A stretch of DNA of 64,000 nucleotides from Actinoplanes sichuanensis (GTDB lineage Bacteria > Actinomycetota > Actinomycetes > Mycobacteriales > Micromonosporaceae). The stretch is from positions 2,728,001-2,792,000 of the forward strand of contig NZ_AP028461.1 of NCBI RefSeq assembly GCF_033097365.1, in the 5' to 3' direction. The first letter of the stretch is position 1. Every line of letters begins with the position of its first letter. The translations under genes and the position numbers were made by a program. The notes below the pieces were generated by a model. That model did no database searches and was not told the origin of the DNA. It was given only the letters and a program-made list of their open reading frames with translations. Below, piece by piece: positions 44,364 to 53,113 of this stretch.

Positions 44364-44386
44364 AGAAGTTTGCAGAAGTTTGCAGA
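44364..44386. promoter_or_regulatory. Tandem AGAAGTTTGC repeat, probable XRE operator
   Basis: Two perfect 10-bp units (44364-44373 and 44374-44383) are followed by a partial third. One-helical-turn spacing suggests side-by-side binding by a dimer. The repeat lies about 65 bases upstream of the first gene of the small-protein/DUF6879/XRE operon. Similar AGTTTGC-type repeats accompany XRE-DUF5753 regulators elsewhere, to my recollection. Confidence 0.6.
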
Positions 44387-44448
44387 TTGACACCGCGAGT
44401 CGGGTCGGCAACTCTGAGCCGGGACCGATGCGAAACGAGGAGGCAGAG

Positions 44449-44652
44449 ATGGAACTCCAGTTCGTCGCCAAGGACCCCGGTTCCGAACCGTCCGGGTCAC
44501 CGACGCTCTACCGCACCGATCGTGGCTTCTGGGTGGTCCAGGGCTGGGTGGTGAACGACCCGGACGCACTGGCCGCCATGGACATCCCGGCCGGTGAATC
44601 CTGCGTGGAGATCCCGGATCGACTGGTGCCGTACTTCCAGCTCCAACCGTGA
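44449..44652 (+). CDS. Small protein of DUF6879/XRE modules (67 aa)
   Basis: The product begins MELQFVAKDPGSEPSGSPTL and ends with CVEIPDRLVPYFQLQ, a compact beta-rich protein typically found beside DUF6879 and XRE-DUF5753 genes in actinobacteria. ATG 44449 follows GAGGAGG by six bases. The stop overlaps the next start (GTGA), so the genes are translated together. Function is unknown; by context it may be the partner or toxin-like member of a three-gene module. Confidence 0.8.
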   Translation: MELQFVAKDPGSEPSGSPTLYRTDRGFWVVQGWVVNDPDALAAMDIPAGESCVEIPDRLVPYFQLQP

Positions 44653-45170
44653 TGCGGCCCGCCACCTACGAAGACCTCAACAACCTGTGCCGAGGCATCC
44701 GGAAGTCCTTCGTGCACCTGGAGACACGCGACGCGTACGGCACCGAGGTGGAACTGCCACACATGGCCAAGTGGGTTCGCGGCGAAGCGGATGACTACGC
44801 CTGGCTGGGCTGGTGGCTCGACATGCTGCGCGGCCACCGAGCAGCCGGACGAACCTGCCGCCGGGCCCGCATCGTGTCCGAGCCGCTGAGCCCCTACCAA
44901 CAGTGGACCCGAAGCCACGTCAAACTGTTCACCCGGGCCGGCGAGGACATCAGATACGTCAGCCGTTCCCGGCTCACCGACGTGATGCTGCCCGGAAGCG
45001 GCGACTTCTACGTTTTCGACGGAACGACCGTCCTGTTCCTGCACTATGCGGGGACAGGAACCAATGCCTCGTTCGAGATCACCGATGACCCGCGGATCGT
45101 TCACACTTGCGTCACCGCATTCGAGAACGTCTGGGGCCTGACGAAAGCCGATGACAACCGATCCGAGTAG
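44649..45170 (+). CDS. DUF6879 family protein
   Basis: The 173-residue protein has family landmarks: MAKWVRGEADDYAWLGWWLD, the GRTCRRARIVSEPLSPYQQW segment, VKLFTRAGEDIRYVSRSRL and FYVFDGTTVLFLHYAG. It starts at GTG 44649 overlapping the previous stop; ATG 44652 is equally possible. Its last 20 bases overlap the XRE gene. Family function is not established. The fold is thought to pair with XRE-DUF5753 regulators. Confidence 0.85.
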   Translation: MMRPATYEDLNNLCRGIRKSFVHLETRDAYGTEVELPHMAKWVRGEADDYAWLGWWLDMLRGHRAAGRTCRRARIVSEPLSPYQQWTRSHVKLFTRAGEDIRYVSRSRLTDVMLPGSGDFYVFDGTTVLFLHYAGTGTNASFEITDDPRIVHTCVTAFENVWGLTKADDNRSE

Positions 45171-45999
45171 CTCCGTTCAGGAGACACGCAAGGACCTGGG
45201 CGTACGCCTACGACACCTGCGGAAGGCCGCCGGGCTCACGGGCAAGGAGTTGGCCGCCGCCACCGGTCAGCACTTCACCCGGATCAGTCGCATCGAGAAC
45301 GGCGGCCAACCTCCGACCGAGTCCAATATCCGAGCCTGGTGCCTGGCCTGCGATGCCGAGGACCAAATCGGCGATCTACTGGCCACGGCTCAATCGATCG
45401 AGTCCGCCTACCTGGAATGGTCACGACAGGCGCGAGCCGGTATGCGGCGGCTGGGCGACCTTCATTCCATCGCGACCTACCGGGCCACCACGACGTTTCG
45501 CATCCACGAACCGCTCGTGATGCCCGGCATCTTTCAAACCGAGGCGTACATCAGGCGGATGCTGGCCTTCTGGTACGACTTCCTCGACGCTCCCGACGAC
45601 GCCGACGAGACGGTGGCCATGAAGGCTGACCGTACCGCCATCGCGCTGACGCCGGCCAAACGGATCGTCGCGGTCCTGGGCGAGCAGGTACTGCACACCC
45701 GGCGGGGCGCACCGGATGAGCATGCTGAGCAACTGCGCCATCTGCTGGACATGATGCGGTTGCCGTTCATCTCGGTTGGCATCATCCCCGCCGATGTCCA
45801 ACGATTCGCCATCGCCACCACGGGCTTCTGGATCTTCGACCACAATGCGGTCGCCCTCGAGACGCCCACCGCCGCCATCAAAGTGACGCGACCGCAGGAG
45901 ATCGCCCGGTACATGGCGATGTTCGAGCGTCTCCGAGCCGAGGCCGTCTACGGACAGCCCGCCCGCGACCTCGTCGACGCTGTCATCGACCGGCTGTGA
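45151..45999 (+). CDS. XRE-family regulator with DUF5753 domain
   Basis: The 282-residue protein has an N-terminal XRE helix-turn-helix (GVRLRHLRKAAGLTGKELAA; HFTRISRIENGGQPP) and the DUF5753 domain (EPLVMPGIFQTEAYIRRMLA; LGEQVLHTRRG). Members control development, antibiotic production or neighbouring small proteins such as DUF397/Scr1-like partners. Here the partner genes are the 67-residue protein and DUF6879. Autoregulation through the tandem repeat at 44364-44386 is likely. Confidence 0.93.
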   Translation: MTTDPSSSVQETRKDLGVRLRHLRKAAGLTGKELAAATGQHFTRISRIENGGQPPTESNIRAWCLACDAEDQIGDLLATAQSIESAYLEWSRQARAGMRRLGDLHSIATYRATTTFRIHEPLVMPGIFQTEAYIRRMLAFWYDFLDAPDDADETVAMKADRTAIALTPAKRIVAVLGEQVLHTRRGAPDEHAEQLRHLLDMMRLPFISVGIIPADVQRFAIATTGFWIFDHNAVALETPTAAIKVTRPQEIARYMAMFERLRAEAVYGQPARDLVDAVIDRL

Positions 46000-46280
46000 C
46001 CGGATGGAAGCAGCCCTCCGGCAGCTGGTCAGCCGTCGTGCGGGCGGTCTCCCGGTATCGCCGGGCAGCGTCGGTCGCGGTGTTCCCGGATTCCCAGGTG
46101 AAGCTCCCGCGATTGCCGCGACATCAGGTGGCGCATCGCCGATGCAGAGACTCAGGGCATAGGAGCGATCTGCAGGCTTACCGTGTCGGCGGCATCGAAG
46201 TGCGCCGGCCTCGCATCGCGGTGCGCCGGAGTGGTCGTGCGCGGGAGCGGACACCTCGGGCCTCGGGTCCGGATAGCTCG

Positions 46281-46880
46281 TCAGTCGGCGGGCCGCACAC
46301 CCTCCGATGCGATGGCCGACGTGCTGAGCAGCGGGAACGCGGCCAGCAGCGGTGGGCCGGCGAAGAGCAGGGCGGCGACCACGGCGAGCGCCGGCTCACC
46401 GACGTTGTCCAGCGAGGACGCCGCCGCTGCGGCCCCGTAGCCGAGGAGGGCGGCCAGCAGGGTGATCCGTGGCCGGCGGCCGGCGGTGCGGCGCCGATTC
46501 GCCAGGAACGCCACCACCACGAGGATCTGCGCCGCCAGCATGATTGCCGTCGACCGGGGGCTGCCGTCCGGCGCGTCTCGTTCGGCCAGGCCCTGCACCG
46601 ACACGGCCAGCCAGGGACTGACGGTGAGGATGCCGACCGCCACGCAGACCGGTCGCGTCCACGACCGTACCGGTGCTTCGATCGTGGGAGCCGCCGCCGG
46701 ACCGCGATGCGCGACCACGAACCACAGGCTTCCCAGCGCCCAGCGCAGCCGGCGCTCGCCGTCCGGCACAGCCGACTGCTCGGCGACGATCGCCTCACCC
46801 CACTCCCGGCGACCGGGGGGAAGGTCCGCCGCCAGCCGGGCGACGAGCCGGCACACCTGGTCGGTCAACCACCGTCGCAT
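46281..46880 (-). CDS. Membrane protein coupled to PadR regulator
   Basis: The 199-residue protein has an N-terminal soluble helix (ADLPPGRREWGEAIVAEQSA, as in actinobacterial membrane proteins paired with PadR) and four to five hydrophobic helices. ATG 46880 shares its A with the last base of the PadR stop (TGATG). PadR regulators usually repress the membrane protein that follows them. The 281-bp stretch on its 3' side up to the XRE gene shows no credible gene. Confidence 0.8.
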   Translation of the reverse strand: MRRWLTDQVCRLVARLAADLPPGRREWGEAIVAEQSAVPDGERRLRWALGSLWFVVAHRGPAAAPTIEAPVRSWTRPVCVAVGILTVSPWLAVSVQGLAERDAPDGSPRSTAIMLAAQILVVVAFLANRRRTAGRRPRITLLAALLGYGAAAAASSLDNVGEPALAVVAALLFAGPPLLAAFPLLSTSAIASEGVRPAD

Positions 46881-47197
46881 CAGGCACCTCCGAGAACGGG
46901 ACGGATCCGGGCCGGGCCCGGGGAAGGCGTCGGCCGGGCGAGTTCGGCGGCGTGCTGCACGCCGGTGGCGGTGAGCCGGTAGAGGTGCCGGCGTGGGCGG
47001 CCGGGCGGCGGGTCGGTCTCCCACTGCGCTTGCAGGTAGGAACGGTCGGAGAGGCGCGCCAGCAGGGGGTAGAGGGTGCCGGAGCTGAGCCCGGTTCGGC
47101 GGGCGATGTCGTAGCCGTACCACCATTGATCGGGGTCTGCGGCGAGCAGGTCGAAGACCGCAAGGGTCCGCGGATGAGTGTCGGGTCGTCGAGCCAC
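46880..47197 (-). CDS. PadR-family transcriptional regulator
   Basis: The 105-residue protein has the PadR winged helix (LAVFDLLAADPDQWWYGYDI; TGLSSGTLYPLLARL; YRLTATGVQHAAEL). GTG 47197 is used; only a weak GAG-type ribosome binding site precedes it. It is translationally coupled to the membrane protein gene downstream and probably represses that pair in response to envelope or drug stress. Confidence 0.9.
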   Translation of the reverse strand: MARRPDTHPRTLAVFDLLAADPDQWWYGYDIARRTGLSSGTLYPLLARLSDRSYLQAQWETDPPPGRPRRHLYRLTATGVQHAAELARPTPSPGPARIRPVLGGA

Positions 47198-48038
47198 GAA
47201 CGAAACTCTACCTATGTCGACTATTGCCGTCCAGGCAGGTCCGCCGCCTCGACGCTGCCGGAGGCGGGGTCAGCGCTCGTGCGAGGGTTCGACGCCCTCG
47301 CCTGTGCCCGGCATCCTTCCGGCGAGTTGACCTACCGGTTCCCGCCCGCCACCACATGTCGGTCACTCTCGGTGCCGCCGGCTACCGGGGTGTGGGCCAG
47401 TGCTTCGGCCTTCAGGTCGGGGGTGAAGGCCCGCGCTGGGAGGGCCGCCAGGCCCCGTATTCGTACTCCATCAGCGACAGCAGCGTCTCCGGCCGACGCC
47501 GTCAGGTCGTCGACCGGCACCGGCGACCGCCACCGACGCCGGACTGAGCAGCGTGCGGAGGGAGGCGCGCTCAGCGGTTCGGTCGCGGTCGTCGACGATC
47601 GCATCGGCCATGTCCACCTCGGGGTGAGTGTGGCCGGGCCGGGCTGGGCGAAGAATCGCAGCCGGAGGTTCGCGGCGGAGGCGTGGGCGTTCATGTCGGT
47701 CGCGGCGGCGTCCCCGACCGCGACCGACCGGATGGCGACGATGTCGCCACCTGCGGTCGGGAGCGCAGGATCAGCTCGGCCTGGATCCCGAACGTCTGCA
47801 GGATCGCAGCGTGGCGGTGATCTCGCCGAACGGGCCATGCACCGGGACTCCGGCGTAGCTGCGGAACCGCACGCCGGTATGAGGAATTCGTCGTTCACGT
47901 CGAGCTCCGGAGGGCATCCGCCGCCTACCGCATTCTGCACGACCGCGAAGAGATCGCGTTCAACGCTCTGCCGAAAGGCGGGCCGCGGCGTCGTTGTCCG
48001 GGTAGGACTCGAGTGGCTGATACTGTGACCGTCGCGAA
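47198..48038. other. 841-bp stretch without an intact gene
   Basis: The frames here are broken and show no coherent protein with a start and stop. The left 60 bases hold the PadR promoter. The right half carries the GAF-like fragment listed separately. The stretch looks like decayed coding DNA between the PadR pair and a methyltransferase of lower GC. Confidence 0.5.
47771..47880 (-). pseudogene. GAF-like domain remnant
   Basis: On the minus strand the frame HTGVRFRSYAGVPVHGPFGE reads like the conserved end of an actinobacterial GAF domain (FRFYAGVPL-type), but it closes at a TGA after 36 codons. Neighbouring frames give only scraps of sense. I infer a decayed sensor or phosphatase gene. Confidence 0.35.
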
Positions 48039-49118
48039 GTGTGGCCTCAAGAAAAGGATCGGCTGGTCAAGTTGTATTCACAAGAAGTGATCTACGACGA
48101 GCGCTATCGTCACGCCGGATACGAGGAGCGGTCTTCGGTACGCGTGTTGACGGCTGAATCAACGGCGTTGTGGAACGCAGTGGAGCGTGCGATCGAGATC
48201 AACGCCGACCAGCCCGTTACGCTACTTGACTTTGGTTATGGCACCGGTCGAGTCACCAACGACTTCGTGTTCAAGTTCCACGAGCGGTACTCGGTCGGCC
48301 TCACCGTCGTCGCCTACGACGTCTCCATCGTCGGGCTGCACAAGGCGGCCGATGAGTTGACTGCGCACGGCTTCTCGGGGGGCGAGTCGCTCGACTGGGA
48401 GAAACGCCCTAGGACTGGGCATACCGTCGGATCGATGCGTATGGGGTCGGGCGACGCGGCGATCACCGTAACGTTTGTGCATGGCAGCGAGTCCGACGAC
48501 CCGGCTACGGTTCGAAGCCGGCTGCTGAACGTCAATGAGGGCCGGCCGTATCTGCTAGTCACTTCGTGGTATAGCGGCCTCGGCCACATCTTCCCCTCCG
48601 ATCTACGCCGGCAGTTCTTCGAGGAGCTCGGCGTTCTGACGCTTCCAACCGGAGAGCTGCTCTTAGCCGTCGCCGCCACCGGCGATCTGCAGGACGCGCA
48701 GACCCATTCTGCCAACCTCCTGGCTGATGGCACTGTCGGCGATCTGCCGATCGAGAGCGATGGTGACGTGCTCTATAAGACGGAGCTGGATCAGGACAAT
48801 TATTGGCACGTCTTCAGTACCGATTTAGCCCGGCTGATGCGAGGTGTGCTCAAGCACGACGGTCAAGAAACGTGGATCGAGGCGATCCGTATGCCTGATG
48901 AAGAGTTTGAAACGGTCGAGGCCGAGCAGGACAATTATCGACGGGTGAAGGCGTTCAACCTCAAGATGGTCCGCCCCGAGGCTGAGTGGTCCAGGGAGGA
49001 CTACCGCCGAGTGCACACGGTCGCCGCGATTCGCAGCGCCCACCCGCTGGGGATCCCTGCGGGCGGCTATTCTGCTGCATGCTTCAGTCGGCGGGCTCCG
49101 GTGATGATGGTGAGTTGA
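48039..49118 (+). CDS. SAM-dependent methyltransferase, class I fold
   Basis: The 359-residue protein has motif I VTLLDFGYGTGRVTNDFVF at about residues 60-78 and an acidic motif II VVAYDVSIVGLHKAADEL. A long central region with ITVTFVHGSESDDP and YLLVTSWYSGLGHIFPSDL follows. It is not a close match to any methyltransferase family I know by sight. Base composition is clearly less GC-rich than its neighbours, with more A/T in third positions, which suggests recent transfer. GTG 48039 is the likely start. The last 17 codons overlap a convergent gene and look atypical, so the native C terminus may differ. Confidence 0.75.
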   Translation: MWPQEKDRLVKLYSQEVIYDERYRHAGYEERSSVRVLTAESTALWNAVERAIEINADQPVTLLDFGYGTGRVTNDFVFKFHERYSVGLTVVAYDVSIVGLHKAADELTAHGFSGGESLDWEKRPRTGHTVGSMRMGSGDAAITVTFVHGSESDDPATVRSRLLNVNEGRPYLLVTSWYSGLGHIFPSDLRRQFFEELGVLTLPTGELLLAVAATGDLQDAQTHSANLLADGTVGDLPIESDGDVLYKTELDQDNYWHVFSTDLARLMRGVLKHDGQETWIEAIRMPDEEFETVEAEQDNYRRVKAFNLKMVRPEAEWSREDYRRVHTVAAIRSAHPLGIPAGGYSAACFSRRAPVMMVS

Positions 49119-49811
49119 GTAGGGGATCCGCTGTCGGCCCGGACCCGGTAGACGCACTCGAACTCGGCCGGAGCATGGGATATCTCGGGCATTAGTGTGA
49201 GATGTACGCCCGCCCATGTGGCGTACCCCAGACAGCCGGCGATGATGACGACCCAGTTGTTGGGGTTCCAGTGGATTACGTGCCCGAATCAGCACGCCGT
49301 AGTCGTAGATCACGCGGCCGTCCACCACTTCAGGCTGAAGACGCAGCGGTGGGCTGCTGATCTTGTCAACCAGCACCGGGGGATGAATCTTATCTTCATT
49401 CATCAACTCAACCAGCGATCCGACCCCTTTCATGATCTCAGCCGACAGGGGATTTCCGTCAATTCCCCCGAGCAGCACCAGATTTCCTTTTCTCTGCTTG
49501 TCATTCAAGGCGCCACCGAATGCTATCCCGAATCGGCGTAGCCTTCCACGAAGAAAAACCTCGTTCAGCCTGTCAAGGGCGCGGACGTCACCTACACCCA
49601 CGACGCCGGACGGCTCGAAGGCCAAGAATTCTTGGCGGTCCAACTGACCCACGACCACCGTCACGTCGCGTTGAGCAAATCGTCGCCAGAATCGGCCGTT
49701 CGTAAAACTTCGCCAGAGCTCGAATAGTCGGCGAGTCAGCACGCCCAGGAAAAATAGCAATATACCGGCAACAATGTTGATGACGATATTTCGTAGGTCG
49801 TCGCCCTTCAT
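49067..49811 (-). pseudogene. N-terminally anchored membrane protein, frameshifted near 49280
   Basis: ATG 49811 (GGAG just upstream) starts a good frame. It has one transmembrane helix (VINIVAGILLFFLGVLTRRL), VGVGDVRALDRLNEVFLRG and LVLLGGIDGNPLSAEIMKGV, continuing to IYDYGVLIRAR. The frame then turns to nonsense. One base over, the minus strand continues with HWNPNNWVVIIAGCLGYATW and ends after RVRADSGSPTQLTIITGARR at TAG 49067. Together the halves make a plausible chain of about 248 residues. A one-base indel, a sequencing error or programmed shift could explain it. Composition is also less GC-rich. I do not recognise the family. Confidence 0.6.
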
Positions 49812-49968
49812 GTGACTCCAGACAGTCGGTAGGTTCCGCCTAGGTCTCTATCGCCATCATAGGGTCCTCGTCAACCGCGGGCAGGGTGCCGTTACGTGGT
49901 TCGGAAACCGGACCGCGACATTCGGGATCTTCGAAGGCAAGAGCTGGCTAACGCGATCTCTACCGCGT

Positions 49969-50141
49969 TCATTTGATCAAGCGGTGTCGGCATTTCATGG
50001 CGCAGGCGTGGCTGTCGTGGATGCCGATACGGCGTTTTCGGCGGATGGCGATCGGTAGAGCCGGTGTAGGAGAGCGAAGGTCTGCTCGACGGTGTGGCGG
50101 ACCTTGCCCAGGACCTTGATATTGAGCGTTCTGCGAGCCAT
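49969..50141 (-). mobile_element. IS5-family transposase C-terminal remnant
   Basis: On the minus strand, VLGKVRHTVEQTFALLHRLY in one frame and AIRRKRRIGIHDSHACAMKC in the next together reproduce the C-terminal end of an IS5-type DDE transposase (the VE-TFALLH and R-D-HDA landmarks). A frameshift separates them, the upstream two-thirds of the gene is missing, and no terminal inverted repeats were found. This is a dead insertion-sequence end. Confidence 0.65.
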
Positions 50142-50147
50142 TCCGGC

Positions 50148-50589
50148 GTCGCCGGCCTGGCGTACCTATCACGCGCTCTGCGTTACCGTCTTCGGTCTGG
50201 CCGACAGCGACCTGCGCGAGCAGGTTCAGATCGTTTTCGTTCAGTCGGAGAAGGTTTGCATCACGCAGGTCGCGGAAGCCTGGCGGACCTTGACCGGCCT
50301 GTTCGGTTACCGTCTGCGGGCTGAGCTCGACGCCGATTTCGAGACCCTGACCTCCGCTCTGAGCATCGCCATGCACGGTCGACTGGTCGCCGAACTCGGC
50401 GCACCGGACATCGCCGGCCGACACATCACTGCCAGCCCTTACGGTGCCCCTGAGCGAGAGCGCTGCACGTTGTCGGCGCTGAGCGTCGCCGGTGTCGCGA
50501 TGACCTTCCTCGAGCCGGACCCGGAAGCCGAGTGGGGAGAGCAGAGTCTGTACCGGATCCACCAGGCGATCGACACGTGGGTCGGCTGA
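50148..50589 (+). pseudogene. C-terminal fragment of a probable TetR-type regulator
   Basis: From about 50150 the plus strand reads as a coherent helical domain (EAWRTLTGLFGYRLRAELDA; DFETLTSALSIAMHGRLVAE) ending at 50589. This looks like the ligand-binding end of a TetR-type regulator. The DNA-binding head is absent, and the DNA to its left is the transposase remnant. I infer that insertion followed by deletion removed the 5' part. TetR assignment is tentative. Confidence 0.45.
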
Positions 50590-50907
50590 GTCGCCCGCGC
50601 ATGCGCCGGTGGGGTAGGACGCGGCGGCCAGAGGTCGTACACCACAACGTCGTAACGACGACTTCTGCGAAAACCTGACACGTCCAAGGACCCGCCGTCA
50701 CACCCGAAACCGCACCTCCAACATCGACAGACCCGCGGCCTCCCCAAGAAATCGATCAACCGTGGAGACCCTGACCATGACGGTGCGCCCGCACCGTCAG
50801 ACGATCGCCGCGGACCGCAGTCCGCCACGCACCGTCCAGCCGCAATTCGGCCCAGACGGCGCTGCCGGTGCTCGCCGGGTGGGCTTCCCAGCTGTGCGCG
50901 GGGCTTC
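50590..50907. other. 318-bp stretch without an identifiable gene
   Basis: No start-to-stop frame here looks coding. A minus-strand frame at 50756-50880 reads AELRLDGAWRTAVRGDRLTV but has no credible start and joins the end of the amidase gene in another frame. I see nothing firm. Confidence 0.4.
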
Positions 50908-52380
50908 CTAGACGGGCCTGTCGATCGGGGGCGGGGTGAAGCCGCCGAATTCGCGGTCGAGGAGCTCGGCGAAGCGCAGCGGGGTGTGGTCCTCGAAGAG
51001 CGGGCCGATCAGCTGGACGCCGATGGGTAGCCCCTGCGCCGAGCGGGTCAGCGGCACCACGGTCGACGGGAGACCGGGTGCCGTCGCGATGCCGCCCCAC
51101 GCCAACTGGTCGAGGTAGTCGTGTTCCGTACCGTCGATGGGGATCGTGCGTCGCCATATCGGCTCGCTGTGGTCGTGTTGGAAGGCCGGGGTGGAGGACA
51201 CCGGCGCGAGCACGATGTCGACGTGGGTGAACAGCCGCGCCCACTGGGCGCGTTGAACAGCCCGGACGGTGTCGGCCGCAACCCGGTCGCGGTGGCTCAG
51301 GACCATGCCGCGGGTCCGCTCGGCGAACAGGGACGTGTCGGCCGGGTCGAGGGCGGCCGCGGCCGTGAGCGCCGTCGCGTACACGTGGGGTGGGAGGTTG
51401 GCCGCCAGGGTCGACTGGAGCAGCCGCATGTAGCAGCGGGCGCCTTCGGCCAGGTCGGGCAGGTGTGGGCTGTCTCGCAGGACCGTCACCCCGGAGGCTT
51501 CCAGTCTTGTGGCCAGCTCGGTGATCGCGGCGCGTACCTCGGACGAGATCGGGACGAGCGGGTGCGTGTCCAGCACCAGGACCCGGAACGTGCTGAGGTC
51601 GTCGTGGCGGGCCGGGCGCACGGCGGTCCGGTAGGCGATGCCGAGGCCCTCCTCGTCGGGGTCGCAGAGCAGCCGGATCAGCATCGTGAGGTCGGCCGCG
51701 CTGCGCGCCAGCGGGCCGATGACGCCCAGGTCGCCGCCGAGATCGGGGAGTGGCGGGGTGCCCGGGAAGGTGTGGCCGCGTAACGGGAGCAGGCCGATCG
51801 AGGGCTTGTGGGCGTACACCCCGGAGAAATGCGCCGGAACCCGCAGCGAACCGCCGATGTCCGAACCCAGCGACAGGGCGCCGAAGCCGGCGGCGACGGC
51901 GGCGGCCGAGCCGCCGGAGGAGCCCCCGGGGGTACGGCCGAGGTCCCACGGATTGTTCGTGGTGCCGTAGATCGCGTTGTAGGACTGGAAGTCGCCGAGC
52001 GCGAGCGGGACGTTCGTCTTGCCGAGGATGACCGCTCCGGCTGCCTTGAGCCGGGCGACCGCGACCGCGTCGGCCGCTGCCACATGGTCCTTGAACGGCG
52101 GGAGTCCCCAGGTGGTGGGCAGCCCGGCGACGTCGAGCGAGTCCTTGATGGTCATCGGGACGCCGAGCACGGGCCCGGTTTCTCCCCGCGACCGCGCCGC
52201 ATCGGCCTCGCGGGCCGCCGTGAGGGCCCGGTCGAAGTCGGGTACGCAGACCGCGTTGATGTCGCCGTCGAGGCGCTCGATCCGGGCGATCGCGGCCGTG
52301 GCGAGCTCGACCGCAGACACTTCGCCGGTATCCATCGCCGTGGTCAGTTCGGCAGCCGTCGCATACGTGTGGTCGGTCAT
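50908..52380 (-). CDS. Amidase signature family hydrolase
   Basis: The 490-residue protein has the Ser-cisSer-Lys triad of amidases: Lys79 in GVPMTIKDSLDVAG, cis-Ser154 in RTPGGSSGGSAAA, and nucleophile Ser178 in GSDIGGSLRVPA. It should hydrolyse a carboxamide. It lacks the partner genes of a GatCAB transamidase, so a stand-alone catabolic amidase is more likely. ATG 52380 is chosen at the conserved family start (TYATAAELTTAMDTGEVSAV). The divergent acetyltransferase starts 108 bp away. Confidence 0.92.
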   Translation of the reverse strand: MTDHTYATAAELTTAMDTGEVSAVELATAAIARIERLDGDINAVCVPDFDRALTAAREADAARSRGETGPVLGVPMTIKDSLDVAGLPTTWGLPPFKDHVAAADAVAVARLKAAGAVILGKTNVPLALGDFQSYNAIYGTTNNPWDLGRTPGGSSGGSAAAVAAGFGALSLGSDIGGSLRVPAHFSGVYAHKPSIGLLPLRGHTFPGTPPLPDLGGDLGVIGPLARSAADLTMLIRLLCDPDEEGLGIAYRTAVRPARHDDLSTFRVLVLDTHPLVPISSEVRAAITELATRLEASGVTVLRDSPHLPDLAEGARCYMRLLQSTLAANLPPHVYATALTAAAALDPADTSLFAERTRGMVLSHRDRVAADTVRAVQRAQWARLFTHVDIVLAPVSSTPAFQHDHSEPIWRRTIPIDGTEHDYLDQLAWGGIATAPGLPSTVVPLTRSAQGLPIGVQLIGPLFEDHTPLRFAELLDREFGGFTPPPIDRPV

Positions 52381-52488
52381 GCTCACAGCGTGCCTCATCG
52401 GGTGGCCGACGATCACCGACACGCGAACCGATCTCCCGAACAGTTCCCGGTCGGTCGATGGGTCGGCGGGGATGATGTCGTGGTGACC

Positions 52489-52959
52489 ATGAGGATTCGC
52501 GAGGCCGGCCCCGATGACGTCGAGGCGATCATCTCCGTGGGGCAGCGAACGTGGCCGACGACGTACCGGTTCGCCGGCCCGGAGTACATCGCCGAGGGCC
52601 TGGAGACGTGGTGGTCGCCCGAGGCGATCAGGCGAAGTCTGGAGAACACGACGGTGCTCGTCGCGGAGCAAGACGGAGCAGTGGTGGGCAGTGGGAACAT
52701 CGATCTGCGGGGTGAGGCTGCGATCATCTGGAAGCTCTACGTGGTTCCCGAGGCCCAGGGAACGGGCATCGGCTCGGCGCTGATCACTGAGCTGTGCGGC
52801 TACGCCGACGGCCGGCCCGTACGGCTGGAGTACACCGACGGAAACACGCCGGCGGCCGGCTTCTACGCCGCACACGGATTCGTCGAGATTCGTCGCGAAG
52901 CCAACGAACGTCCCGGTTGGCCCGAGGCGGTATGGGTCGAACGGCGCTCCGCAGCGTAG
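52489..52959 (+). CDS. GNAT-family acetyltransferase
   Basis: The 156-residue single GNAT domain begins MRIREAGPDDVEAIISVGQR, with acetyl-CoA loop VVPEAQGTGIGSALITELCG and the closing NTPAAGFYAAHGFVEIRR. Substrate is unknown. ATG 52489 is preferred; GTGs a few codons earlier are possible because the TGGTG just upstream is a weak ribosome binding site. Confidence 0.9.
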   Translation: MRIREAGPDDVEAIISVGQRTWPTTYRFAGPEYIAEGLETWWSPEAIRRSLENTTVLVAEQDGAVVGSGNIDLRGEAAIIWKLYVVPEAQGTGIGSALITELCGYADGRPVRLEYTDGNTPAAGFYAAHGFVEIRREANERPGWPEAVWVERRSAA

Positions 52960-53113
52960 TGACACCGGCCGGGATCAGCACGACCTGCGGCCATCGAAGA
53001 CGTGGTGGAGTCACACCGTGACGCCCGGGTCCGGCCCGAGCCGTTGTAACAGGCGACACGTATCGTCAAAACGAGTCTTCCGACGGTTCTCCTTTTCTCC
53101 GGGGATGTGATTC

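Noticed and set aside
45421..46254. Minus-strand frame covering the gap after the XRE gene
   Set aside because: Most of it is antisense to the XRE gene and the remainder has no protein character or ribosome binding site.
47332..47940. 202-codon minus-strand frame in the gene-poor stretch
   Set aside because: It lacks a coherent fold and the only recognisable motif (GAF-like) is in a different frame; treated as decayed DNA.
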